64,000 nucleotides of DNA from the NCBI GenBank assembly GCA_016785225.1, contig JAFBJZ010000772.1:5117501-5181500 (forward strand), written 5' to 3'. The notes under the pieces are model-generated. The model saw nothing but the letters and a program-made list of their open reading frames with translations. It made no database searches and was not told where the DNA came from. Both the position numbers and the translations under genes were made by a program. Source of the stretch: Psettodes erumei (taxonomy: Eukaryota > Chordata > Actinopteri > Pleuronectiformes > Psettodidae). Positions 26,401-37,269 of the stretch are shown piece after piece (within the stretch, counting starts at the first letter, position 1; the number at the start of each line of letters is the position of its first letter).

Positions 26401-27560
26401 TCAGCTTATCTCAAGTTCTTTTTTTTTGTATTTTCCTCTCTCTTTCTCTCCTCCTCGCCAGCACTGGAAAGTACATTCGCACAGTTCAACAGTGACACAA
26501 GGACCGTCTCCTTCATGGCAGACCCTGCTTGTGTTTTTTCAATTAAGCCAGACTCCTGTACACTATTCATTTGGGAAACCATAATTCTCATGGCCCAGAA
26601 GAAACTAATGGAAAGTCGCTTAGGTTTTTTTTTCCAGGAGAGGTATCGGAAAGACCCGCTCGCTAGAAGCGTGTCAGACTATTAGGGATGGAGAGTAAGA
26701 GCACAGAAGGACTATGAGTACAGTAGGTGTTGATAGGAGGTGAAGGCCTCACCCTGGGGTTTTGGGGTACAAGAACTCATAGGGTGAAAGGGAGCAGGAA
26801 GGAGGTGAGTGAAAGAATACAGATGGATGGATTTCCAAGGGAATGTGGATGAAAGTGAGTGAGTCGCCGGCCGGATCTGAATTGCCCAGCGGGGAGGAGG
26901 ACAGATCCACTGATATCACTTCAAAGCCTGTTGTCACTGGGCTGCAGATGAGTACAGACTGTCTCCTGTCCTTTTTATTTACAGAGATGAGCCCCAATAG
27001 CCTGTTGTATCCATCTGCCTTAAACAGCAATCAACAGGGCAAATAAACATCTCCACACGTGCCCATACACAAACACACACACACGCAGGGTGGTATCACA
27101 GTATGGCTGTATATTACACGAGCACTACACCAAACCGACAATAAAAGTCCACAGAGTGATATTAAATTCACCAGAAGAAAAAGCTATTCAGAAAAACAGA
27201 GCAATCACAGACTACGTACTTCCAGTTAACTGTTCAAGTTCCCATCCCATAACTGATGTCCTGTCATCTTTTTTCCAGAACTTCTGAGCCGCTGTCTGAA
27301 CCTTCTTCCATGACTGACCAGTAGGAGCCATTTATCACCATTAACATAAACCTTTCACTGAATGCTGACTCAGTCTGTACTCATACATAAACAGTGTAGG
27401 AAACGTACATAGACACAGACACATGCATACAGTATGCTCATGTGTGCAAGCACACACCTACCTACCATGGCACATGCTCTACGGACGGGCACGCACAGAC
27501 ACACACATGTGCACATTATTAGTGGGAGGGACCTAAACCGGACAACCCCCTTTATACCCC
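23500..27560. other. Non-coding stretch
   Basis: A T13 run lies at 24095-24107. A very strong 3' splice-like tract (a long T/C run ending 'cctcctcgccag' at about 26462) is followed by an open frame to about 26683, but the only downstream donor is weak (GAGAG|GTATCG). A (CA)n scatter lies near 27070. No gene is recognised. Confidence 0.45.
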
Positions 27561-27563
27561 CAC

Positions 27564-27587
27564 CCACCACCACCACCACCACCACAA
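27564..27587. repeat. (CAC)n trinucleotide microsatellite
   Basis: About seven CAC/ACC units, just distal to the minus-strand promoter-like block. It could encode poly-His, poly-Thr or poly-Pro if translated, but nothing suggests that it is. Confidence 0.9.
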
Positions 27588-27687
27588 CAATCAACAGAGA
27601 CAGACAGACAGTAAAGAAGAGCAGGGAGAGAGAGACAAGCAGGAGCAACACACCAGCACACAAGGAGGAGACAGTTTGAAGTCTTAC

Positions 27688-27937
27688 CTCAAGAGTAATG
27701 CTGTGGAGCCGATAAAAGGGAAAGCCTCATGACTGTAGCGGTCTCTCTCAGCCCTGGTCTCTTTGTATCCCTCAGCTGTGGGAGGCAGCCGCTGAGACAC
27801 GCAGGCTAGCGCAGAGCGGAGCAGCACTCGGCACACTTTACAGGCAGAGAAAGCAGTGGAGCCACGCAGATCCCGGGCCCGTCCGCTCACACTCTGCCTT
27901 CTGAGGATGAAAAGAGAAGACTTCATTACCAGCTGCA
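27688..27937 (-). other. Probable first exon of an unidentified minus-strand gene
   Basis: The exon ends at 27688 with TTGAG|GTAAGA, a textbook donor, directly downstream of the CpG-rich block. Its 5' end is not defined. A frame from an ATG at about 27,937 is open for roughly 83 codons up to the donor; it begins MKSSLFILRRQSVSGRARDL and leaves after two bases of a codon. A second ATG near 27,733 opens only a 13-codon uORF-like frame ending in TGA just before the donor. The exon may be 5' UTR, or it may encode an N-terminus; the Arg/Ser/Ala-rich peptide is what GC-rich UTR commonly gives, so I favour UTR. Later exons should lie at lower coordinates, and I could not identify them. Confidence 0.4.
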
Positions 27938-28020
27938 AGACCACGCCTCCACCCCTCCTGTCTCCCTCCTCCCAAACCCTCCCTCCCCTCCTCCCTCACT
28001 ACCTCCCCGCTTCCCTTCCA
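27700..28020 (-). promoter_or_regulatory. CpG-rich, TATA-less promoter-like block, minus strand
   Basis: This is the most gene-like block of the window. By eye about 16 CpGs lie between 27,700 and 28,100, eleven of them between 27,710 and 27,890, against rare CpG around it. Upstream on the minus strand (27,940-28,020) is a strongly asymmetric G/A-rich tract with a G-quadruplex motif and GGGGTGG/GGCGTGG boxes of the KLF/SP type. This combination is typical of TATA-less vertebrate promoters, with initiation likely somewhere within 27,830-27,960. The canonical donor at 27,687 fixes the direction as minus. The downstream gene is not identified. Confidence 0.5.
27977..27995 (-). promoter_or_regulatory. 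G-quadruplex motif upstream of the first exon
   Basis: On the minus strand this reads as four G-runs (GGG, GGGG, GGG, GGG) separated by 4, 1 and 1 bases, which satisfies the usual intramolecular G4 rule with short loops. It lies in a longer polypurine tract just upstream of the probable first exon, where G4s are commonly found in vertebrate promoters. Confidence 0.65.
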
Positions 28021-28129
28021 CACTCGCAGCCAGTAGCACGCTCCAGGGCTTGTCCCAGCCAAGAAGGGGGGGAGCAGACTGCCAAAGAAAACCTCCCATC
28101 CCACCGCCTGCCAGTGCTGTGCAGTGCAC

Positions 28130-28186
28130 AGAGAGAGAGAGAGGGGCAGAGAGACACGAGGAAGGAGATGGAAAGAGACAGAGAGT
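28130..28186 (+). repeat. GA-rich purine tract
   Basis: An imperfect (GA)n tract (gagagagagagaggggcag... and so on) on the upstream side of the minus-strand promoter-like block. It can form triplex or bind GAGA-type factors; that is inference only. Confidence 0.7.
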
Positions 28187-28326
28187 TGGCATACAGCCTA
28201 TGGATGGAATCCACAAACTGTTATTTGTTTGTTTTGATTTTTTTTTGTTAAGTGCACTGCTTCAGAATCGTTTAAGCTAACAGTATTGCCAGTGAATCAC
28301 TTGAAACTGCAATAAGGAAGGATGAA

Positions 28327-28347
28327 GTGTGTGTGTGTGTGTGTGTG
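28327..28347. repeat. (GT)n microsatellite
   Basis: A pure GT run of about 10 units. Confidence 0.95.
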
Positions 28348-28674
28348 GCGTGGGTGTTAACTGAGTACAAAGTAAAACAAAGAAGGAAAACAAAAGGAGG
28401 AGAATTAAATTTGGACCAAGTGAAGAGTGTGCAGTAGGGATTTAATTGAGAGGGGGAGAGGGGGACAGAGGGAAGGACACAGACCGGCAGGCAGACGGAA
28501 AGAAAAACACAGACACACTCAGAGAGAGACATAGAGCCAGGGTGATCAATCTGACAGGTTTAGGGCAAAGTAAAAGCAGAGGAGACACATCTAACCAGGA
28601 GTTGTTGAAAGTTCTTATTAAGATGTACTGTAAGAAATTCACATCAAAAAAATGTCCCTCAAGAGCAGGCCTGA

Positions 28675-28695
28675 GTGTGTGTGTGTGTGTGTGTG
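28675..28695. repeat. (GT)n microsatellite ending in CGCGCG
   Basis: A pure GT run followed by 'gctcgcgcg', which extends the alternating purine-pyrimidine character and favours Z-DNA. Confidence 0.95.
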
Positions 28696-31251
28696 CTCGC
28701 GCGTTGGGTTCTTGGGGGTGGGGACAGTGTCTGTCTCTGTGTTTGTCTTTCTATAAACCTGTCTGGAAGTCTCACCAACTCTTTGCAAGCTGCTTCGATC
28801 GTCAACACCCAGAATAAGGATGATACTTTTTGTCCCCCCCCCCACATCCTCCTCCTCATTCTCGCTGCCTTTTCTTCTTATGCCAAAGTGAACTCTCTCC
28901 CCATCAGATGGGGAAAACAGGCCTAAAAGCATGAGCTGTTTACTGTCTCTAATTATGAGGGGCTGGGTACACTCAACCCAGGCATACTCTGCACCCTGCC
29001 CCCAGTGTTACCACACACAAACCTAAGCTCTACCAAATCTGCCAGTTTAAAATGGGCCATGGCACAGAAGGCGATGGGTGCAAAGTACAAGAGAAGAAGT
29101 TTAATGTATTAGAGCTCCTTGTAGTTAAGAAAAATGTGTTGGGAAAGGAGGAATACGTTCAACTACAGTTTACGGTTATAGGTTCACTGGAGGTCAAACT
29201 GTCAGTGGTTGATATTAAATAGCAAAAATTAAAGTTCAATGTAGGGATTTCCTAAAAATCTCAGAGTGTTTATTTACTGGCCGGTGTTTAACCTGGATCC
29301 CACTGAAATTAGAAAGAGTCACAACGACAGCATATCACTACATCCACCAGGAGTGTGCTAAAGTAATACAAATCTAAGATACAGTAGTACTTTCTTCAAC
29401 AGCTGGGGGAAACATAGATAACATATTACAAAACAAGATGAAAAACTAGAGGACTGCAGGGAGAAAATCATTAAAAAGAGCTCAGAAAGGAACAAAAGGA
29501 CCAAAAAGTCTCCGTGATGCAATAAAAGAGGGAGCAAATTTTTTTGGCAGCAGATGATGAGTTAAGCAGGGATTACACAGATCTCTGGCGATCTCCCACA
29601 CTAGCATTAACACCTACACAGACCCTTCTCTGCGGCATAATGGTGTCAAATTTACATGGGTCCACAAAACACCACTTAACGTTATGGGCTGCCTTCATTG
29701 TGGGTTGTGAAAGCCCAGGCCTGGGGTTGGGGTTTAAGGCCATTGGAGTGGGCTGGTGGAGGGATGACAGAGAAACTCATTTTAGTGCACTTTATTGTTA
29801 AGAAACAGTAATGCAAACCCAGAGACATGGATAGCAGCTCTGTGGAGTTTTTGTCTTTAATCTGAGGCTTTAAAAACAGAGAAAAGACTAATCCAACATC
29901 TGAAAGCTGTTGTTTGTTTACTGTCTGCTATGTAATTAAGAATGCCCATTACTGTAACGATTGTAAATACTTAAAAATAGCACAAAGTGGCCATATAATA
30001 AGGAGAATTAAAACAGTAATGATAGGCTGTAAGTCACACTTTGCTGCAGAAAGGTGTGATTGCATCTCAGGATCAAAAACTGGAATTTGGCATTGAGGGA
30101 AAAATTTAGTAAAAGGGCACGATTTTATATCCAACCACTAGGGGCTGAGTTGAGCTGCGATGTAGGTGCATGCAGAGCATTTAGAAACAGGGATGATGCA
30201 GAGCAACACAAGCACAGATACACAGAACTCATCAGGAAGGGCTCAAATAACAGATGTTATCCTTCCTGTTGCATCCTGTTACTGTACACTGAATTCAGTT
30301 CCAAACCTGCAAACAAACACAGACAGCATGCATAATGAGAATGCCACATGCCACATCTGTTTGCTGCAAACAACGGATTTGGATGCTCGGTCAGAAAATG
30401 TCAAGTGTCTTCGTGATTGCGTATAAGCATTAGATTATGACTCACTGATTAAAAAGGACAATAAGTCAGGGGAGATAATGGGTGAGTATTCTAACACTGC
30501 GGTTTTAACAACATCCTTTGCAAAGAAAAAGTGGCAGGAAGCTTAACACCATCATCTCACAGGAACTTAAGGTTATGGAAAAGCCAAAAATGCGCTGCCT
30601 CTTTGACTGGATTTCAAAAGCCACTGGAAAAAGGTTCAACAGTCAGGCAATCACACACATTTGGCAAAGCAGCAGGCTGGGACTGGAGTACTACATTAAA
30701 GTACAGAATGAAATTTCTTAATGCCAATAACTACAAAAATAGCTTGCAGTAAGATCCCATATGCATACAAGAAAACTAAGCTTGATAAATGGAAAAAGAA
30801 CATACAATGGGATTTAAAGTTTATGTGGTGCTTCAGGAACAACGACCCTTTGGATGGCAGCTGGAATGATATTAGACTTCAGGATTCAATCGTAGGGTGT
30901 TGTGAAATTGAAATTTCACTCTTAACGACCTGAATTGAATGCAGAGTCGAGGCAGATGGGAAAAAGGGGACTTTCTGCTTTCTGAACACAGAAAACCTTT
31001 GTGAGACGTATCAAAGTGAAGGCTCCTAAGTTTGACTCTTCAGCTTTTTCCAGAATGTTTAAACCTAGCCTGAGGGCATGTGCATATCAGGACATCAGTG
31101 AACTGTATTATTGGATTGCAGTGGATTGTATAAGTATTTTTAGTTCATACAGGCTATTAAAAAAACACGTTTTTATACTTTTACCTGTAAACCCATATTC
31201 TCACCTTGCCACTCCTCTAAAGCATCTAAATGGACTCTCTATTTCTGTGCA

Positions 31252-31277
31252 TGTGTGTGTGTGTGTGTGTGTGTGTG
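31252..31277. repeat. (TG)n microsatellite
   Basis: A pure TG run of 13 units. Confidence 0.95.
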
Positions 31278-32309
31278 GCAGAAAAAAGTCATATAAAACA
31301 CCAATGCTAACCATATAAAGTGTTTTAATGACTGTGGAGTATTCTAACCTCCCCAGAGGGAGCAACACCTGGGTCAAAAAACTAATTAAACTGTGACCTT
31401 TTGGAAGCAATGTACAGGCAGACATTTATTGACCTACACTGCAGTTATTACCAAATATATTTCTCTAAAGCTAAATATAGCCATGGGAAAAGCTTGGTAA
31501 TGTTCACACTGTATACAGTAGCTTCTCTTTTCTTCTGAAAAGTACAGGGAGGCAACATTTAGGAACCAATTTAGTACTTCAAAAGAAAAATGGATGAATC
31601 AGCATAGCCACAACAGGAAGACAGTAGAGTCAAGTGTTGTACCCTGGCTGTGTGCCACCATAGTTGGTGCACTCTGAGGAAAACACAGTCATTTAATCTG
31701 TGGTAATCAGGACTCCTTCTTAAACAAGACTTAACAAAAGTGGCTAAAGAACAGTCCAAGCCTCAGGTCTGTGTTTTATCCAGTATTTACCCTCAGCTTG
31801 ACATACACTTAGCTACTTAGCACAGTATCACAGTCAATAAGGAACAGTAAGAGCACTGTTTTTCTTCAAAGATGTAAAATGATATCTGCATCCTGATTTT
31901 GCCACAAATGCTGTTACGATGTACAGCACCAGGGTCATTCCAGGTTATGTTGCTGACACACCCAGAGCCCCAATGAAAGGCCTTCCCATCACTACCGACA
32001 CCAGCTCTTCTGTAACTGTCAATTAAGGGCACTGACTGAGTGTAGGCACTGGCTACATCTGGTGACATTATTCCATGACTCACTGACTGCTACACACCTG
32101 AAATGTCCAATAAAAGCAATTATATTAAGACTTTATGGCAGGAAAATACAGTAGTTTAAAAACACAAGGACTAGTTGTATATTGTGTGTCTGTGCGGTGA
32201 GACTAGAGAGCCCCCCGGAAAAATGAGACAGTGGGATTGACCTCAGACACAGGTAATGGTGGCTGACCAAAGAGTCTAACACATCCATTCCCTCCCACTG
32301 TCTGTGCAG

Positions 32310-32600
32310 CTTCTGGACTATGGAGCTGCCGGGCTGAGTGGCCGGCCTCAGCTCTGGGAATTTCACACCTACGATGGCCATGACCAGCGACGGGCAGAGC
32401 CCATCACACCCTGGTGTTCCATTTCTGACCCAGGGAGCCCAGCGGCCACGAACACATGCTCTCCCCCAGGGCAAACACGGGACACCCCAGCCAGTGTAGA
32501 CTTAGCAGCATGGCGATGTGTACTCGCTCCGCCATGTGGACCAGGAGTGATGATGTTCCCAGGAAGACAAGGGCTGGGGATGGGGGGGGTTAGAGGTTAA
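32310..32600. other. GC-rich CpG-bearing block with open frames on both strands
   Basis: A strong acceptor-like 'ccattccctcccactgtctgtgcag' ends at 32309, and the plus frame is then open for about 96 codons (starting LLDYGAAGLSGRPQLWEFHT) to TAA near 32600. No good donor follows, so on plus it would be a terminal exon. On minus, an ATG near 32,511 in context GCCATGC begins MLLSLHWLGCPVFALGES, which resembles a signal peptide, but the frame ends after about 35 codons. Another minus frame is open for more than 100 codons. CpG density here is well above the flanks. I cannot name it: a conserved non-coding element, an exon or a relic of a retrocopy are all possible. Confidence 0.25.
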
Positions 32601-32609
32601 AGAGGAAGA

Positions 32610-34680
32610 GTTGAAGAATGGGGAAAAGGCCCTTTCTAAATGCCTCATGGTCTTTTTTAAAAAACATAGACAAGGAAACTGCATTTAATGTGGACTGGTC
32701 ATTTCCTGATATCCTTAAAATGATCAATATTAGGGCAAATACCAAGAGATGTGGCAGATTGCACAGATGCATATCTAGGTTTGGTTAGGATAAGACAACT
32801 AAAACACTTGCATAAGATTAGGGAAAGATCACAGCTATGGGCAATAAAATGGCAAACATCAATTACAGGTCCCATCCCTGGGCCCATCATCCCTGGCTTT
32901 TCACTTAGCTATATAAAGAGAATACTACTTACTGCACTGGCAGTGAATGGCAATGATCTATGGATATGGATGAAATGGATATAAGATCTAGCATTGCTGG
33001 GCTGAGCACACCTTTCACGAGAATACCATGCCGGGTGATGATGATGATGAAAAATGATACAGTAAAAAAGTACCACACAGAAGAAGCTAGGGTTCTCCTT
33101 ACAAAAATCTTTCTCAAATAACAACAATATAATATAATATCTTTGTTGAATCTGATAAATCCTGGGGGGCAATTTATTGCTTGCATAGTTGGATTTGCTA
33201 TCTACAGGAGCCTCCTTTTATGCTTCATTTCTCATTTCTGTCAAACATCTCTTAAATTACTCAGCATATGAGAAAAATGTTTTCATCCTGGGACACCTAA
33301 AAAACCCAGCCCATTTTCTAATCATGTTCACACAGTGAAAACAAGATAATCACTATGCTCTGCCTTGCTAGACTGGTGTCTCAGGCTAAACTGTAGTTAA
33401 TTGAAGGGTAACTGAGTCAAAATGTCATTTATGTCTGGAACACAGTGATAAAGTGATAGAGCTAAATACTAAAACACATATCAATGTTTCCTCTTTGGGT
33501 TCCATCTTCCGGTGTCTCTATTTTGTTCGATTAAAGTGTCTGGGTTGAAGCAGAAAAGGGTGGTGGATAGAGCTGCCGTTGAACTGTAGAGAGCAGAGCC
33601 ACAGTGAAGCAAACACAGAGATGCCCGACCTTCCTCTGCACAAATAGGTCTTTCAATCCTTCCCCTCACTTTTGTCCCATCAATACTTCACTCTTCATGG
33701 AGACCAAAGCCACCAACTCTAACCTTCCCCTGTGCCCAGCACCCCCCCCCCAAACACACAGAGAGGTGAATGGTGTCTACTGTACCTTCCACCACTCCCC
33801 ACTCTGTGGGGTAGAACACATTTTGACAGGCCTGTATTTATGGCCGGCTGGAGTCGTGTTGGAATGAATCATGAAACGGACCAAAATCATCTCGCTGGAT
33901 GTTCATTTATATTGAGAGTTGGTCAGCTGTGTGGGTCTGCGTGTGTGGCCCATGAAGAGAGAATGGGACTTGTGTGTGTGCGTATGTGTGTGGCAGTGGA
34001 GGATTCAGATAAGCCCTCTAATGAGCAAAAAAGTAAGCTATGTTTGTTATTCTGTGTTTATTATCTGTCTGTTTTTGTATGTGTGAATATGCTGCATTTT
34101 TCTCTGTGTTCTTTTCCATCACCATGAAGCCAGCTTGCCTGCTGTAAAAGGTAATTTTATAAGTACAGCTTTTTAAATCACCACTGTAATCAATGCTCAA
34201 AAATTTTAAGTCTTGAAACAATACTCACATGTGTACATGGAAAAAGGTATCGGTCTGTGTAATCATTCATCTGTGAAGAGATCCCCATCTGGGGCGACTC
34301 CAATGAAAGGGTAAAAATTCACAAAATTGCATGTTTAAGTTCAACATAGGCGTTTGTGATGGTTGATGGATGATCAGTCTGAGTTATTCAAATCAAATGG
34401 GTATCCTTTTTTTTAAAAAAATTTGTCTTTTTATTGCAAAACCATGTCCTTATGTTTTCCTTGGAATTGTCTTTGGTGGACAGATAGTAACAAAAAATTT
34501 GGTACCAAAAACGACTGTAATCTTGGAAAAAAAGCCATTGAACTTAATTAGCATAAACCAGGCTACCATAAATCAGCAGCATAAATCAGATATAGAATTT
34601 ACCATAATCTCTCACACTGGAATCACAAGGATTTGCATGCAACAATATCACAAAATTAAATGATCGTATGCAACGCTCTT
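32610..34680. other. Non-coding stretch
   Basis: A C10 run lies at 33742-33751 and an imperfect TG tract at 33970-33995. Donor-like CAGTGCA|GTAAGT on minus near 32935 lacks a good acceptor. Nothing else is seen. Confidence 0.5.
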
Positions 34681-34920
34681 GCTAACCCTACCCTCAGATA
34701 TGACCCATAGGAGCAAACAAGCGTCAGGTATCTTTGACCTTCCTCATCATGGTAACAATGATGAAATGTGTAGAAGTGTACCAGTGGCAGTTGAACCAAG
34801 CAGGATATTCACAAGGTAAACTAACAGTGGTCTTCTCTTTTGTTGATCATCTGTCCACCTCAACCCTCTTCCTTAAATGGACTTTGTTGCTCTTTACGCT
34901 GCATCGCCTGACTTAGATAT
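34680..34920 (+). mobile_element. Dispersed teleost repeat, copy A (partial)
   Basis: It shares with 36,838-36,910 the ordered motifs 'atgacccataggag', 'caggtat', 'gacctt' and 'tcatggtaacaat', about two-thirds identical by eye over roughly 77 bp. A second shared segment starts at 'aacagtggtct' (34,821) and includes 'tctgtccacc'. Relative to copy B it lacks roughly 120 bp of the interior. No coding capacity or terminal repeats are visible, so the superfamily is unassigned; a non-autonomous DNA element is plausible. Confidence 0.5.
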
Positions 34921-34929
34921 ATATATATA
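34917..34929. repeat. Short (AT)n tract
   Basis: 'atatatatatata' directly abutting the end of repeat copy A. Confidence 0.85.
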
Positions 34930-35682
34930 AGAATATCCTACTTGCACAGACAACATATGGACTTGTATTTTTTTCCACACAGAAAAAGTATCATTTCATG
35001 GCCAGCAAAAGAGGAGAAATAATTAGTGACCAGTAACCCTTTTCATATGTTCAGTGAACAGTGAGACTTGGAAAAATGTGAGTCTGTCTTTTAATTATAA
35101 GCACTGTAAGCTATGTGCATTTAAATGCTTGCAGGAAGCTGTTGTTGCAAAAAAAAAAGATATAAAACGAATGTTTGTGGCTCCTCTAATTTGAGACCAG
35201 CGTTTTATCTGTTTCTGCAGAATGTGATTAATCAATGTGTGATCTTTTTGAGGAGGTTGGCCATAACCTCACATTAGATAACAAAACATTTTACAGGAAT
35301 TTCTGGATAAATGTTTTTGGACACAATGACTTTTACAGTATGTAAATACCCCTTTCCATTAAGAAATACATATTTGACCAAAGCACATACCTGGGGAAGG
35401 CACTCACTTAATCAGCTTGATAATGGATCTTTTAGTTTTACTAATCCATCATTAAATGACTAATGAGTTTTGTTTTTTCCTTCTCTCTCTTTCATCACAT
35501 ACATGCCGCATGCATCACACCATGAATCCTTCAGAGCACACTGTCTCAGTGGGTGTGTGGTAACAATGGGAGCTGGGGTGAGCTAAGGCAGACTGCTCTG
35601 GTCCCTCTCCACATAAACCTTTAATATGAGGCCTCCTCAGCACCAGTCGGCCATCTAAAGGCACTGTACCCTGTAATTGACC

Positions 35683-35985
35683 TTAAAAATACTTTCCGTG
35701 GAGGTCGGCAGCCATGCCATTGGCCTTCGGCCCAAGCAGCGGCCGCATCTCCTCAGCCCAGAGGAGCCTGGGAAGGCCTTGCAGCGTATATTTAGTGGCC
35801 CTGTCCTTTGAGTGGAGTAGGAGATGCAGATAATGCCAGTCTGTGTATAAAACCACTCTGCCGCCCACGAGTGGGCCTCTCATAGGCACATTTCCCTCTC
35901 CCACGGGGATGTTTTTTCCTGAGGTCAGAGTTCGGCTATATACAAGCCAAATGAATGTACAGACATGGGAGAAAGTGACCGGAAT
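35683..35985 (-). other. GC-rich island with a 100-codon minus frame and a NotI site; candidate exon or conserved element
   Basis: On minus the frame is open from just after a TAG (35986-35988) to TAA at 35683-35685. Within it a possible acceptor 'aactctgacctcag' ends at 35919; the first in-frame ATG is at 35902-35904, and the peptide from it begins MGEGNVPMRGPLVGGRVVLY. The residue mix (Trp, His, Tyr, Asp spread evenly) is more protein-like than most chance frames here. The block holds about 10 CpGs in 250 bp and a GCGGCCGC site at 35739-35746. It sits between the two dispersed repeat copies. No domain is recognised, so a long conserved regulatory element is an equal alternative. If coding, the visible stop would make it a last exon. 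Confidence 0.3.
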
Positions 35986-36834
35986 CTACATGTCCTATGA
36001 AGGAGCGGCATGTCAACATCTTTGTGCCAATATACACATTGATAGCATCACACTGAGTCAGTTGATGCTGTAGCGCACACCGACAATACAATGAAAGAGG
36101 CAGTCAGTGTACAGTAGCTATGATTTGCCAGAAAAGGTGATAAAAATTGCTGTTTTTCCAAAGAATGTACAATGCACAGACACTAGGAAATATGACATGG
36201 ATGTCTCCTGATGAGCCAGTGTGTCAACGTATGATGACGTGTCAAGAGATAAATTTAAATGATGCATCTACCATCAAACAATAAAGGTGTGCACCATTTT
36301 TATTTATATAAATCACTGTGCACAGTACACAACACATCCTCCTGGTTTCTGTCCTCCCTGTTGCCAGATGACCTGAAATGTTTGCAGTTTGAGAGAGTGA
36401 CAAGAATGACAGAAGCTGGCCTGGTGGGGGGAGTCAGTGTGGGGGTTGTGCAGGTAGATGTAGTTAAAAGTTATATATAAACATCATATTCACACATTTG
36501 ACTTATTATGATTCTTCTGAAACTAACAAAACATAACCTGTATGACCTAACATGTCAGGATATGGCAATGTCCAGTTTTGAATGCATGTCAACTCTTCAG
36601 AAATGCAACATATTTAACACATTGCTCCCAGGATTGTCATATCCCACTTCCTACTGTTCCTTGATTACTTCTTGTGTCTGTACGTCACAATCAGTACATG
36701 CTGCAGGCATCCAGTGGTCTGCATAGCATCCAAAAGAATCATGGCATTTTAATGTCATCCACATCAGCTATAAAACTCCCAATTCATACACAGACCATAT
36801 AGTATACATAAACAACCATATACATCTCTCATCC

Positions 36835-37260
36835 CTTCCCTAAGGTATGACTCACGGGAGGATGCCAGCAGCAGGTATATCAGACCATTGCCGTCATGGT
36901 AACAATAAATAAACACATGGTTCAGGTGGTGGTGCGGTCACAGTTCAGTTAGGTTTAAGCACAAAAACTACTTTCTTAAGTTTAGGAAAAGATCGTGTTT
37001 TGGGTTAAATGAAGAACTTCCATGAGCTTAGTGGAATTCCGTTGTCATGGTTAGACACGCAGTTATATAGTTAAAAGAAACAACACAAAAAACAGCAGTC
37101 TCTAGTGTGTCATTGGTCGGCCTATTTGTCCATCATGACATCCACCACAATGTGGATGGTCACTCCAAATACAACATCACCATACTTTCTTCTTTGCTCC
37201 TGTCATAATTACTATGGCCACTAGAGGTCACCTACCATAAAACGTAAAATGGGTTGTATC
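36835..37260 (+). mobile_element. Dispersed teleost repeat, copy B (longer)
   Basis: After the segment shared with copy A, this copy contains 'cagttaggtttaagcac', 'ctttcttaagtttagg' and 'aaaagatcgtgttttggg'. This is a diverged form of a module I recognise from many teleost genomic sequences (gttaggtttaggcac..., ttaggaaaagatc...gtttggg). It continues to 'ctatggccactagaggtca' and 'cataaaacgtaaaa' near 37,212-37,250, also seen with that module. No transposase frame or inverted termini are visible. It has the same orientation as copy A, about 2.1 kb away. Confidence 0.6.
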
Positions 37261-37269
37261 AGCTGCTGA

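Larger units (their letters stand above)
28200..32290. other. Non-coding stretch rich in microsatellites
   Basis: It holds the two GT tracts above, a C10 run at 28834-28843 and a TG tract at 31252-31277. A donor-like TGG|GTGAGTATT near 30480 lacks an acceptor. Nothing gene-like is recognised. Confidence 0.5.

Noticed and set aside
26420..26685. Open frame after an excellent polypyrimidine-AG at about 26,462
   Set aside because: Two frames are open at once, the only downstream donor (GTATCG) is weak, and the peptide is unremarkable. A T/C-rich simple tract ending in AG explains the acceptor-like look.
27434..27679. Plus frame across CACACA and (CAC)n repeats
   Set aside because: Translation of simple repeats gives His/Thr runs; it is a repeat artefact.
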